A stretch of 64,000 nucleotides of DNA, taken from Pseudoscleropodium purum (lineage: Eukaryota > Streptophyta > Bryopsida > Hypnales > Brachytheciaceae). The stretch lies in NCBI GenBank assembly GCA_963969395.1, contig OZ017796.1, positions 22,322,501-22,386,500 of the forward strand. The letters are read 5' to 3'. Of this stretch, positions 35,079-47,187 are shown one piece after another; the stretch's first letter is position 1; each line of letters starts with the position of its first letter. A program made the position numbers and the translations under genes. Under the pieces are notes generated by a model that had not been told where the DNA came from, searched no databases, and saw only the letters and a list, made by a program, of their open reading frames with translations.

Positions 35079-38000
35079 AATAGGTAGCAAGATATCCACT
35101 GAAACAGTTAGTAGCTCAGATGTAGATATTTGTTAATGCCATCTGTTCTTGTTTCTGTTAAGTTTTAGAACATATCAGATTACAGTATGAGAAGGTGACC
35201 GATTAAATGTATTTAACGCTTGCAAAGTGACTATTGGTGTGTAGCTCATGATTTTTAGGGTTGCACAACTTCTGTGGTTTTGTGATTGTAATTGAAATCT
35301 ACTTTCAATTTTTTGTTTTTCGAAGATATTCCTGAAAGGACTGGCTGTGACCATGTATGTAGAATGACTCTAGTTGAGTGACTGGATGATCATTTTACCT
35401 CGTATGTATGAAAGGAGTTTTTGAAATTTTATTCTCGAGAGATGAAATCATTTGCACTCTATAAATCATTTCCAGAATTTTTAAAAAGAAATAGTGAATT
35501 TTTGAAGAAAAAGTTAAGAAATTATTGTCAAGTAGAAAATAAGCTTAACAAAAATTCATTTTGCACCATTAAATTTCATCTTCATAATCTCAAAGTTTTA
35601 CCATGGATAGGTGTATATTATAGTGTGAATTTTTGTGTATTTCCTATGTAAAAAATGGTTACATGCCCATTCAAAGTCAAATTGTAATGAAGTACTTGAA
35701 TTATAAAATTAGGAATTTTAGAAATTTTTATATTAGAGAAGAAACATAGAAGCCTTCATTTCATTGGTTCAACTTAAATTTAGAAGAATTGTTTCCATGG
35801 CTAAAAATTTAATAAAGACTCGAACAATAGAATTTGACAAAAATAGTCTTTAATAATATCATTTTGAAAATTATAGATGAAGCATCTTCTTTTGAAGAAT
35901 AACCATCAGTACCTTAGTGAAGAAATCACAAATCACTAATACATATGCATGTTATAAAAACATTTTAAGTTATGGTTTTGTGATAAATTTGAGTTGAAAC
36001 AAACAAAACTAGCCTTCAAAATAATACAAATTTATCATGATTTAAATTTTTTTTTCAACAAGGATTTGTGCTAGTGGAATTTCCACTACCATCCAATGCA
36101 AACACACTCAAAGCACTCTCCAAGAGAAAGAATGAAAAATTACAATTTTTCAAGTGAACTAGTAATGATTGGTGATTTGGAAGCTTCCATATGCCACTTT
36201 CTAATATGATAATCCTTCCTAGTAAGGATTGTGTTAGAGATAGAATAGAATATAAATTATCCCCAAACAAAAGAATTTACTACTTGTAAAGGTCTATTTG
36301 TAGCATTTGAGAGTCAAGTTTCAAATTGACAAACTTAGTAGGAAAAGAAAGTACTATCTTTTCTAAATACTTTAATTTTTTCTCAAGTGGTAACAATAAT
36401 ATCAATCATATATCCATTTTGGGAAAGAAATTGTTTTTCATTAGCAAATAAATACTCTGTTGGTTCAATTTTAATCCTAAAATGATGCCAAAAGCAAAAA
36501 GTATTCTTTGGATGATCAAATAGGCTTTTGCATATTTTTTTGTATACAACTTCATTGATGCTATATTTACATGATTGACTTAGGTTTAAGGCATTTTAGT
36601 TTTATTTGAATTTTACATCGGATAGTTTATAAAAAAAAATGGTATACAATGTATTTCAACACTTTGAATTAGTTTTTTTGAAAATTTGATTTTGAAAGAA
36701 AAAATGATTTCTTTTGCTTTTGAGAAAAATTAATAAAATAAAACTTCTAAAGTTTGGTTTCTACTTCACTTGAAAATTTTGAAAAAGTCAATAAAACAAG
36801 AATTTTGTTGAAGTTTGAAATTGAGGATCTAAAACTATATTTTTGTATCATCTCCAAGCTTAGTCTACTAAGACCATGTTTCTTCTAGTATTAGAGTGGC
36901 AAGGCCTATCAACCTTTTTCATGTCTTTGGTTGCTTGATATTGCCTCTCTATTTGCCTCCTTAAATTAGTCACAACCAATATAAAAAATAATGATTTCTT
37001 TACCTTGGGAAAAAACAAAAAATTAATTATTTGTCTTGTGATGATGAAATTTGAAAAATTTGAAATCATATTTAGAATCAAGGATTCCGAGTAAGCTATC
37101 AAATAGAAGAGGATATAAAATACAAAACCAAGCACTCGAAATTAGGGGGTCATTTTTAATCTATTTATCCCTCCTAGTTTAAAAACTGGCATTTTTGACT
37201 TCATTTTTTTCTATTTAGTGTAACCTGAACAAAGAGGCCTTAAGAGTCTATCTTAAGGGCCAAGCGGAGGATTGATCCTCTTACTCCAACCAAAGGTAAG
37301 GTAAACCAACCTATGATAGGCAGATTAACTAGTTTGCCTTGTTGACATATTTGAAAACTTAAATTTTTTTTCCATATATAGACAAACATGAGAAATGGGG
37401 AGAGCAATTGAAATTTGATTTTTTGGACAAAGTATGAATTTGTTACAGTTTTTTTGAAGTGAACTAGCTAAATGGCTCAAAACAGTCTCTAGACTACCTC
37501 CAAAGCCATCAATAACTATACCCATGGTGGTCATCAAACCACCTAATGCAGTTATAATATTTTCTAACATGGACATGACATAAAGGAATAAAAAAAGGTA
37601 GTTCATGTAATGAAATACACTAGAAAGGTGCAAATTCCTAAAACAATCTCTAACATCTCCATCACCATCACGCTAAATATTGATTTTAGTCATTAACTTA
37701 CTTAATGAAGTCTTGTTTACATTAATTAGAAAAAATCTGACATAGATTGATGGCAAATTGTAATGGGTTGTTTGATAGATGTTTGTATTAGGAAGTTAGC
37801 ATGTCATGGGTTGGTTTATCTTAAATCACTACAAAAAATTTCAAGCATTAGCTAGACTATTTGATTGCATGTAATTGTATAAATAGAGAAAATATCAATC
37901 CAAATTGTCTCACAAGAAATTGTTATCAAAAATTATATTTTGTGCCCCATCGGATTTTCAATTAAATTTTTTTTTCTTAAAATATTTTTAAAAATATTTA

Positions 38001-38326
38001 AAAAGTTTGTTGTATATACACATCCACTAAAAGTCAAATGACCCTCCACATGGCTCTTTTCTTTGAGGCATTAATGCTTTAGAAACTAAAATTTTTTCAT
38101 GAGTGTAAGTAAAATCTCAAAGTGCAGATTGAGGAAACTTACTCAGTATCCTAAATTCCTAATTAAAGATTTTTCTTGTTTTTGTCCAAATTTGAAATCA
38201 ATTTCAATTCAAGAACAAAATTTCAAGACCAAAATTCATAGAATTGTAGAATTGGAAGTAGCTTCTACCAAAGTCTCCACTTGAAAGTAAACTTAACCTT
38301 GTAACTTTGTTGCAGATATTAAGTAT
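35079..38326. other. Long AT-rich intergenic region
   Basis: No gene, RNA gene or clear repeat recognised. Minus-strand ORFs of 90-102 codons (36860-37135, 37325-37633) are Phe/Leu/Ile-rich products of base composition. Confidence 0.45.
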
Positions 38327-39256
38327 TTAACCCCTAAAAGATTGGCTTGTGTTTTTTGGTTGTATAGAAAATTTGGGCAAGCCATTATGACCAGAATTTT
38401 ACATATTTAAGGCTGAAATTTTAACTAAAGGTGTGGACAAGGAATATCTTTCACATGCAACAAATTTCATGACCTTTTGAAATAGGAGTCAAAAGTTATA
38501 ACTTAATATGTTACTTTTTTTTCGTAACTGAGCAGTTTGGGCAGATTAGAAAAAATCACTTTTTTCAAAAACCAAAATTTGAAATTGATTTTCTAGACTT
38601 ATATATACAAGGAAAGCTTTGAAATATACTATTTTGATCATCAAGTCAAAAGTTATGAGGATTTTTTGCTTGCACGTAGTTATGGATTCTCTACTCTAAA
38701 ATAAACTTTGAAATCCTTTATCTTACACAATTTTCAATATTTTTGAAATAAAATAAAATTCTCGGATATAAATTATTTATTAAAAAATTTCAACCATTAG
38801 GATTGTCATTTTTCAATTTCATATTTTAATTTTTAATAATTTAGTATTTTGAATCATTCTCTACTACTACCTACTTACTATTTTTTTCTTATATATTGTA
38901 CAATTCCAAATGAACTGAAATTTTTCAAGCATGTGGAAAATTTGTTTAGAAAAAAGAATACAAAGAAGCACCATGATTTCGGTCATTTATTCATAGAAAA
39001 GTGAGCTTGTGAAGTGCAACTACCTAGCTTTTCGCAGGGCAAAAAAAATGATTTTAGTGAATTTGAATGCTTATATCTTGCAAACCTCATAGTAGAAATG
39101 TCTAAAATTTTCACTACATGTTTTTGATACTACATAGTACAAGATCCTACGGTTACATATGTAAAAAAAAAATTTCAAAAATTTGCTACTTGTACTAAAA
39201 ATAGTAGTTTTTGAGCTTTTTTAGTAAAAACATAGTCATGGAATTTTAGGGGTTAA
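38327..39256. mobile_element. 930-bp TTAA-CCCC element, copy C
   Basis: Starts TTAACCCCTAAAAGATTGG and ends GGAATTTTAGGGGTTAA. The left subterminal GGGCAAGCCATTATGACC matches the left end of the element at 62856 (AGGCAAGTTCTTGTGACC). Interior blocks (TACAAGATCCTACGGTTA; TCTCTACTACTACCTACTTAC) also recur there. The right part is the inverse of the left part of the element at 23160. Non-coding. Confidence 0.75.
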
Positions 39257-39449
39257 TGGATGACAAAGCATTCTTTTGTATAGGACAAAAGTGCAATTAC
39301 TCATTCTCAAAGTTTTGTTGTGAAAAGGAAACATCTTCTTTAATTGTTTGACTGCTAATGAATACTTTTCTATTTTTTGGAGCAATTCGTTCCCACAATA
39401 TTAGAAAATGATGATTTTTTCGGAGACCAATGTGTCCTTATAGGGGTAA
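39253..39449 (+). mobile_element. Family E copy abutting the 0.93-kb element
   Basis: From the right TTAA of the preceding element, GGATGACAAAGCATTCTTTT, GACAAAAGTGCAATTACTCA, CTGCTAATGAATACTTTTC, AATGATGATTTTTTCGGAGA and TGTCCTTATAGGGGTAA align with the 30877-31112 element. Its own left terminus is missing or shared with its neighbour. Confidence 0.6.
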
Positions 39450-39942
39450 TTTTTTTGTGCAACTATTCTTGCCTTGCTTTTTTGAAATTCTAATGGTAAT
39501 TGCACCGAGATGTGTTTGAACAAGCAATTGAATGAGCATTAAGGTAGCAACATCCATAACCATTACTGTACCTATAACTAGCTAGTAGAGTGCCTTTAAA
39601 TTGTCTCCAAAAGTACCTTGAAATCATCGCCCATTCTTAATTGTAATTGGTATGCTTTGAATCTTTTAGATTTTGTTGTGAGAATCAAGGTAGATTTACT
39701 AGAGTGTGCCCTAGCAAGTTCTACTTTGAAAATTCATAGAATTAGATGCCTTATCCAAAAATTCTATTTTTTTAAATGAAAATTCATGATTTTTAGTTAC
39801 TAATATTGCAAAATTATTTTTTCTAAAAAGAAATGCCTTTAACTCTATTAATTTATTTTTTTTTATAGTCATGGGTCCTAGTACCTTGTTCCTATTATTA
39901 ATTTGTCTATTTTTTGGTTGAATCTTGTATAAAGTCAAAAGT

Positions 39943-40014
<72 letters not shown>

Positions 40015-40720
40015 GAGATTCCCTTCTCATGCATTTTTTGGACACAAATGAAATAAACTATGAATTTCCAAACTACCAAAAATAGGTATATTGAAAAGCA
40101 ACCCAAGATTCTCATAAATGGAGGTAATACATTTTAGGCAAGAATCTATATGGGTCAGTTTTAGAAAAGGGTTAAAACGAGGTGCCACTATCTTACTTTG
40201 AATACTGGTTTGAGTTGGACCTTCAATAAGAAGCATTGAACATTTTCTTTGCAAATTATCTCAAAATTCTTACTTATTTCTTGAGTTGGCTCCTCTGTTA
40301 TTCAAAAAAAGAGCCAAAAATGGTCAATGAAATCACCAGAAACATCTCTAAGAAATATGACATTGGCCAATATTTGGATGAAATTTTCTACTTTGAGGTC
40401 TGAGTAATGTTGTGGATGACTGATGTATGGATGATTAGATTCAGAGCACCCACTTCCATTTGCCATCAAGAAAACATAAAAATGGATTGATGAGGCGGCA
40501 CTAGCCGGCAGCTCCAATTTTTTTGTTCCGCTTTCTGGGTTCCTTCCGTTGCTACCATTTAGCATTTGTTTTCGTCTTCGTCCTCTGCAAATTTAGGGTT
40601 TCAGATCGTGGATCTCTGTTGGGCGAGTTCCATGAAGGCCAATACGGAGAAGCCCTAAACTTAACAAAAACCTGAACCTCTCCTTGTTTGCTCGTGGTCA
40701 TTTGATAGGAATCAGCAACA
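39450..40720. other. Intergenic region and proteasome-gene promoter/5' UTR
   Basis: AT-rich until about 40480, then GC-richer sequence that presumably holds the core promoter and 5' UTR of the proteasome gene. No TATA box could be assigned with confidence. A dinucleotide repeat is listed separately. Confidence 0.4.
39945..40011. repeat. Compound (GT)n(AT)n microsatellite
   Basis: About 15 GT units run directly into about 18 AT units. Confidence 0.97.
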
Positions 40721-42362
40721 ATGGCGCGATACGACCGAGCAATTACGGTGTTTTCACCCGATGGCCATCTATTTCAAGTGGAGTACGCGTTGGAAGCCGT
40801 GCGGAAGGGAAATGCTGCAGTCGGGGTGCGTGGTACAGACACGATCGTATTGGGCGTGGAGAAGAAATCCACTGCCAAGCTGCAAGATGCCCGGTAAGGC
40901 ACCTCTCATGTCGTTTTAACGCAATTGCATTTGAGTCCATGGATCAAGCTCGTGTGTGCAGATGTAGGTAGGTCTTTGTTTTGAATCTCTGGGTGCTCAA
41001 TTTTGGTGGAGGTCTTGGAAAGTTCGCACTTGAGACTGGTTGACCTAATTTCGATGGTAGTTGTAGAATGGTTGGAGGGTAGGTTTAGTTGGAAACGCGA
41101 GATTGCGGAGGTTTGTGGTTGATTCACGGAGTCGTTTCTGTTCTTATGGCGGCCGCGGTGGAGATTATCGGTGTGGTGAGATTGTCGAGTGGTTTTGGTT
41201 GTGAAATCAATTATTTAGGGTTGGGGAAAATTCATAAGGGTGTGGTGGATTTGAATAGGATTGGGGTTTTGGTGAATGTGCATTTGGGTTAGGTTCATAG
41301 GACTGGTATCTAAGGGAGAGAATACTAAAATGGTTAGGGACCTGATACTGTACCGTCTCCTGTACTATTGCTGACTCCTGTTACCGACAGCAACTCCTCT
41401 TTTCATATGCTTGGTTGGAGGTTGTAATTTCTTATGCAATACAATCTCATTTCCTAGTTGGGAGGCTGTAGCTCACTTTGAAATTGCATAAGAAATTCGT
41501 ACACAATGCTCTCTACAGCTCTCCACATTTCCCATACATCTCACTACTGCAAATTTTGAATTGCTTAAAGTGTCGCAATTAGTATTCTCTACCTTCGTGG
41601 GTGAGATGAACTCTGGGTTGTAGTTGTCTGATCCACTGACCCCTCTCTCTTTGCAGAACCGTCCGGAAGATTTTGAAGTTGGACGAGCATGTGTCGCTTG
41701 CATTTGCAGGCCTGACTGCCGATGCGCGTGTGCTTGTCAACCGTGCTCGAATCGAGTGTCAAAGTCATCGTCTTACAGTCGAAGATCCTGTCACTGTGGA
41801 GTACATCACTCGCTACATTGCTGGTTTGCAGCAAAAATACACCCAGAGTGGTGGAGTGCGTCCTTTCGGCATTTCCACGTTAATCGTAGGCTTCGACCCT
41901 TACACAGGTGTACCTGCCCTCTACCAAACCGATCCCTCGGGAACCTTCTCGGCATGGAAAGCCAATGCTACGGGTCGTAACTCAAACTCAGTACGTGAAT
42001 TTTTGGAGAAGAATTACACGGAAACATCTGGCAAGGAGACAGTAAAGCTGGCTGTGCGAGCATTGCTTGAAGTAAGTGATCACCACCCGCTTGGTATGTG
42101 GATGTTGATGAAGTGCATGATTTGTGTTCTACTCTTTAGATTCTTCCCGGGCTGGAGGTTGAACCTGTGGTTCTTACGGCGATGGCTTTTGCGATTGTGG
42201 CAGGTGGTAGAGAGTGGAGGTAAAAACATTGAAATAGCTGTAATGACCAAGAACGAGGGCTTGCGGTTGCTAGAAGATGCAGAAGTGGAGGAGATTGTTA
42301 CGGCTATAGAAACTGAGAAGGCTGCTGCCGAAGCAGCCAAGAAAGGTCCTCCTCGTGATTAG
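40721..42362 (+). CDS. PAD1: 20S proteasome subunit alpha type-7 (PAD)
   Basis: Exons 40721-40893, 41657-42071 and 42204-42362 (GT-AG, phases kept) give 248 aa, matching the plant subunit's usual length of about 250. The N-terminus [20 protein letters not shown] followed by [10 protein letters not shown] is the alpha-subunit signature that forms the gate of the 20S core. Downstream [40 protein letters not shown] and [20 protein letters not shown] are PAD-type specific. The C-terminus is [15 protein letters not shown], again as in plant PAD proteins. Alpha subunits are non-catalytic and shape the ring that receives substrates from the 19S cap, in cytosol and nucleus. Intron 2 (132 nt) is a multiple of three with no stop, so its retention would insert 44 residues in frame. 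No defect is seen. Confidence 0.97.
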
Positions 42363-43111
42363 TAGGTGTCAGTATCTTGAATTAGCGACGTTATTGTTCT
42401 GTGAACTACATAAATACAAATCATGTAAACTTTGTAAAGCAGACGGTCAAAATCTCGTCGACGGATTCCATCTTGTGTGAACGCGACTCTGATTGGGGTA
42501 AATGAAACAGTTTACTTGAATTCGAAACTAGAATTAGAAGTTGTAGAAGTGAAATAAGAATTTTAGGAGTTATATTAAGGTACATGGTTAATATCAAAGT
42601 TGCAGATACAGTGGCTAACAGCCAGGGCTGTAGGATACTCCTCCACCTCTCCAATTCGCTACAAATCTCCTCAAGTCTAAATAAGTACGTTTTATCATAA
42701 AACGATTCTCTAATACGAGCATAGATACCAGTACCTATTATCCGTTTATGTCCGATGCACTCACTCGAAATCAGTATGTTAGGATCACTTGTTTCGTTGG
42801 CATCTTATTCTCAATTGATCCCTTTATTGAGAACATCATAGTTCTGAACAATGAAAGTGTTGATGACGAATTATTCCTGCCACCATACAAGTCGATGGCA
42901 TTGTTGAGACCTTTCACTTTACAAATAAAACCTTCGGGCTTTTGTTGGCATCCCGATCTTAATTGATCACTTTCATGAGGAATCCGTGGTTCTGAACCAC
43001 GAAAGTGTTGATAAGGAATTCTTTCTAACTATTGTAAGCATGTCAGAATTGGATTCTCCTATCTGTGCCGTTACAGGTGAGACTCAGTTCGATGGCAATC
43101 GTTGCGAAGTC
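42363..43111. other. Spacer between convergent genes
   Basis: 3' UTR sequence of the proteasome gene on the left and of the minus-strand oxidoreductase on the right. It contains a diverged tandem duplication (listed separately) and no gene. Confidence 0.5.
42797..43035 (+). repeat. Diverged tandem duplication, unit about 147 bp
   Basis: GTTGGCATCTTATTCTCAAT..GAACAATGAAAGTGTTGATGACGAATT recurs as GTTGGCATCCCGATCTTAAT..GAACCACGAAAGTGTTGATAAGGAATT. It lies just downstream of the oxidoreductase stop codon. Confidence 0.75.
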
Positions 43112-45328
43112 TCAGTTCACAAGCAAGACATGGCTCGAGTGTCCGGGCTCTTTCGCCCTCACCAAGGCCCTTTTAAAATCCGTGAGCTCGAACTTCTCCA
43201 CGTCGGGCACGGGCAGGATGCCGTCGATGACGAGGGGCGCGACCTCCGCTGCGCAAGCCTCCCGTGACTCGAACTCCTTGGTGACGCCCTCGAGGCTGAA
43301 CCCTGTGAGGGACACACCACGCAGCAGGTCCATCGCGCTCATCGAGGACACAGTGCTGCTTAGAAAACCGTACACGATGATGCGGCCCCCGGCTCGCACA
43401 CTGGAGCCCAAAGTTTGAGTCATGGTGCCGCAGACGGCGTCCAACGCGGCCCACGCGCCACGGCCGGACGTGATCGCCTTCACTCGCGCTACGACGTCTT
43501 CCTCACTGGAGCAGATGACCTGGGGACAGCAAATGGACGGACGGGAGCTTCCCACAGTTAGTTAAATTCCTAGAGTACCTGCTTGTGAAATAAACTATTA
43601 AAGTGGCACATGATGAAGTTCAGAGAGAGATGTAAGATTTGCTGGGAAATTTATACAGATTTCTCCCAAGGGACCGGGAAATGTTTACTAATTCCCGCCA
43701 GGGAATCCACTATGGGACGCTCATGTTTGTTTCTTTTCAAATTGCCGATTCGAAATTGAAACCTATTGTGCTTGACAGTCTTTGATAGCATAGTCAGTTC
43801 CTAAGTACTACCAAGGAAAAATCGATGTATATTCATTGATGAAGAATGACCTAAAGTAGACTTAGAATCCTGGCTGGTTTTGTGTCTAAATTGGATTTCT
43901 TTCCCAAGGCACGCACTGACCTGGTGGTGATCGCCCAATGCCAGTAATTCCGCTTTCTGCTCCGGCCGGCGCACGATGTTGATCATCTGGATGCCCCAGT
44001 GCTTCGCGAGCGAGCTCAGTTGCTTCCCGACACTGGAACCCGCGGCAGTCTGGATGACGTACTCACCTGGCGGCACCGGTTGCAGCTGCTTCAACAGGGA
44101 GTACGACGTCCACGGATTGATCACGAACTGCGCGGCTTGCTCATCAGACATGGCTTCCGGCACGGGCCACACCATCTCCGCCGGCAGGCGGATGTACTGT
44201 TGCCAGCAGCCTTTGCCTACCCCCGCCACGGCTGAGGTATGCGGTAGCACGCGCTGCCCTTTGTGGAACTTCGTCACGCCTTCTCCTACCTGCCCCACTC
44301 CAGGGTTGTTTCCACATCGTAAGCGGAAGGGTGAGAGAAAACGAATCTAATTGAATTCTGACTAAAATAGGCTTCGTAGCTGTTAGCAATGGTGAGCGGC
44401 AGCGAAATAAAAGACTTCGCTTTCGCTTACGATTGTAAACGAGCCTTCAGAGTACGTTTCATTCACAAGTCGGAGCACAAGTAGGATCAGGTGCTTCATT
44501 AGAACCACACGGTTCAAATTCTTAGTGTACTATACAATTTACATCCCAATTCATCTATCCCCCCACGAGTCATTGGCTTGCTACCGGCAGTGAATCGATG
44601 GACATACATATAGTAGAGTGAATGTCAGTCACAAGTACTAGGAACAGGACGGTGCTTCATTAGAACCACACGGTTCGAATTCCTTATGTGCAATTTACAT
44701 CCCAATTCATCTATCTCACAAGTCATTGGCTTGCTACCCGTAGTCAATTGACTGACACATATGTCGTAGATATGCCAATTCCCGTGCATATTTCACTATT
44801 GAGGCATTCTGGAACTGCGGGTAGCAACCTTTCTCTAAAACCTGAAAACTTTTCGAGATGAGTTTCGAATTTGAAAAGAAATTCGGAAATTGAGCTTCAT
44901 TGAAAGTTGTGACCATTCTCTCATTCCAGCAACACGACACTAATTTGAGACAGTTTCTAAAGTCCATGCCATCCCTTCACCGGACAGTGTCACCGGACAA
45001 ATGCTCTAGGGGATCTAGACTTCATCACTACAACAAATTAAACTTGCAAAACACTTATTTACTTATTTACTGGTGACTAGACTCTCATGATTCAACTGTT
45101 TGATGATTGGCATACCTCGTGAACGATGCCAAAGCCCTCGCATCCCGGAGTGCCATTGTGGGCTCCTTGGCTGAGAATCAATAAATCATAAATATGGATG
45201 TGACGCATGGAGATGTGCACCACCACCTCCCCTGGTGCAGCTTCGGGAATGGGCAGCGTCACCACTTTCAATGTGCTCCACGGATCCTCTGGAACGAAGC
45301 CCTCTTGCACAATCGCCACATTCGACAT
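43112..45328 (-). CDS. Medium-chain (MDR) NAD(P)H oxidoreductase, quinone/enoyl reductase-like
   Basis: Exons 45328-45116, 44289-43921 and 43519-43112 (GT-AG, phase 0) give 329 aa. The N-terminal GroES-like domain has HISMRHIHIYDLLILSQG, PGCEGFGIVHEVGEGVTKF and KGQRVLP. The Rossmann domain begins YVIQTAAGSSVGKQ (about 148-161) and continues INIVRRPEQKAELLALG, ALDAVCG and GGRIIVYGFLS. I see no zinc-ligand pattern typical of alcohol dehydrogenases, so it belongs with zinc-independent quinone oxidoreductases or 2-enoyl reductases. The usual LGADHVI after the nucleotide fold reads LGDHHQVI here, exactly at an exon junction. Substrate and compartment are unknown; no clear transit peptide is seen. 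It is convergent with the proteasome gene. Intron 1 carries a tandem duplication. Confidence 0.88.
44468..44773. repeat. Tandem duplication in oxidoreductase intron 1, unit about 160 bp
   Basis: GGTGCTTCATTAGAACCACA, ATTTACATCCCAATTCATCT and CATTGGCTTGCTACC each occur twice in the same order (about 44494-44590 and 44651-44740). The second copy has small deletions. Confidence 0.85.
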
Positions 45329-45934
45329 AGTGACTCGAATAATTCCAGTCTCTAGTTCGAGATCGATAGAATCACAGCACCCTGAGCTTTGTATTACTTA
45401 CTTCTATTCTACACCAGGTGCGTCGATCAGTGAGTGCTGTGTTGATAGACCTGAGCTTGCAGTGGTGCAAAGGGAGGGAGATCCAGGGTATTTCATCTAG
45501 AAATGGAGTGTCTTGAGATCGTTTAAATTTGCGGAGAAGTTTCCGTTTTGCTTGCTCTTCAAGGGATCTGCAGCAAATAGCAATTGTGCGGTAAGTCTCT
45601 ACTGCTGCAGAAGTCTTTTGGTCGATGAGTTCAGCAAAACTTCTAACGTTAAGTGACGACATGTGGTGGAGGAACCTTCTGCCTCAATTTCGTTCACGAA
45701 AACTGCGGCTCATGAGGGCTTTTTTTTTCGGATTCCAAATATAAATGCACGAGATTCTTCTTCAGTTTTGGGTTGCTCGAGACGGTTATAAGTATGAGCT
45801 CTGGATTGCTGTTTGTATATAATTTTAAAATTGGGACAATGAAGATTTTAACTTCTGTTTGGTGCTAGCTACACCTAAATTTCTAATTGTTTTCCGTACT
45901 CAAAAATTCTTGAAGGGTCTGAATAAGGTCCCTT

Positions 45935-47187
45935 ACCGTAACACTTGAAGGACAGACTCGTGATCATGGAAATCCCTTTATATATCGTGGGAATCATTGT
46001 CTTTCAAAAATGCAAAAGCACTCATTGGAAGTCAAACTCTTGCATCAGACTTTCCCTTTTCACAACAAAATTTCAAGAAAGAATAGTTGCACTTATGTCC
46101 TATATAAAAGGATTTTCTATCATTCATTTGACACTAAACGTTCACAGTGTCATTTATGGATTAAATTTGTGTAGAGCAGACTTGCAAATATGTTATGATA
46201 TATCTGGCATATTTAATAGGATTTGTGGGAATCATTGTTTTTTGAAAAATGCAAAAGCACTCATCGGAAGTCAAACTATTGTAGCACACTTCTCCTTTTC
46301 ACAACAAAATTTCAAGAAAGAATAGTTGTACTTCTGTCCTACACAAAAGGATTCTCTATCATTCATTCAACACTAAATGTTCACGGCGTCGTTTATGGAT
46401 TCAATTTGTGTAGAGTAGACTTGCAAATATGTCATGATATATCTAGCATATTTAATAGAATTTGTGGGAATCATTGTCTTTGAAAAATATGCAAAAGCTC
46501 TCACCAGAAATCAAACTATTGTAGCACACTTCTCCTTTTCACAACAAAATTTCAGGGAAGAATAGGTGCACTTTTGTCCTACACAAAAAGATTCTCCATC
46601 ATTCATTCAACACTCAATGTCCATGGCATCGTTTATAGATTCAATTTGAGTAGAGCAAACTTGCAAATATGTCATGATACATCTAGCATATCTAATAGAA
46701 TTTGTGGGAATCATTGTATTTGAAAAATGCAAAAGCACTCATCGGAAGTCAAACTATTGTAGCACACTTCTCCTTTTCACAACAAAATTTCAAGAAAGAA
46801 TAGTTGCACTTCTATCCTACACAAAAAGGATCCTCTATCATTCATTCGACACTAAACATCCTAAGCCTTGTTTATGGATTAAATTTGTGTAGAGCAGACT
46901 TTGCAAATATGCCGTGATGTATCTAGCATATTTAATAGAATTTGTGGGAATCGTTGTATTTGAAAAATGCAGAAGCGCTCATCGGAAGTCAAACTATTGT
47001 AGCACACTTCTCCTTTTCACAACAAAATTTCAAGAAAGAATAGTTGCACTTCTATCCTACACAAAAAAGGATCCTCTATCATTCATTCGACACTAAACGT
47101 CCACAGCGTCGTTTATGGATTCAATTTGTGCAGAGCAGACTTTGCAAATATGCCGTGATATATCTAGCATATTTAATAGAATATTTG
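45935..47187 (-). repeat. Tandem array of five ~240-bp units derived from a family E MITE
   Basis: The marker GTGGGAATCATTG (or a one-base variant) recurs at about 45988, 46226, 46465, 46705 and 46945, a period of 238-240 bp. Each unit contains TGCAAAAGCACTCATCGGAA, AACAAAATTTCAAGAAAGAA and CTATCATTCATTC, the reverse complement of the 236-bp TTAA element at 30877. The array begins TAACACTTGAAGGACAGACT, matching that element's terminus (TTAACCCTTAAAAGGACGAG). Repeated ORFs of 60-126 codons arise from the array; I do not call them genes. Confidence 0.85.

Noticed and set aside
39711..40115. 134-codon minus-strand ORF with Tyr-Ile and Thr-His runs
   Set aside because: The repeated residues are translation of the GT/AT microsatellite.
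43976..44350. 124-codon plus-strand ORF
   Set aside because: Antisense shadow of the oxidoreductase exon 2, whose reading frame carries clear MDR motifs.
44500..44690. GGTTCGAATTCC as a possible tRNA T-arm
   Set aside because: It lies in a duplicated intronic repeat; no acceptor stem, anticodon arm or A box could be paired around it. No tRNA gene was found elsewhere by eye.
43112..45328. Recent bacterial transfer of the MDR oxidoreductase
   Set aside because: The gene has spliceosomal introns and composition like its neighbours, and MDR proteins are universal; nothing in the sequence alone supports transfer.
45945..47096. Four similar ORFs (60-126 codons) that look like a small repeated protein family
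   Set aside because: They are the same frame of a 240-bp tandem repeat derived from a non-coding MITE. Frames shift between units and there is no codon bias or start context.
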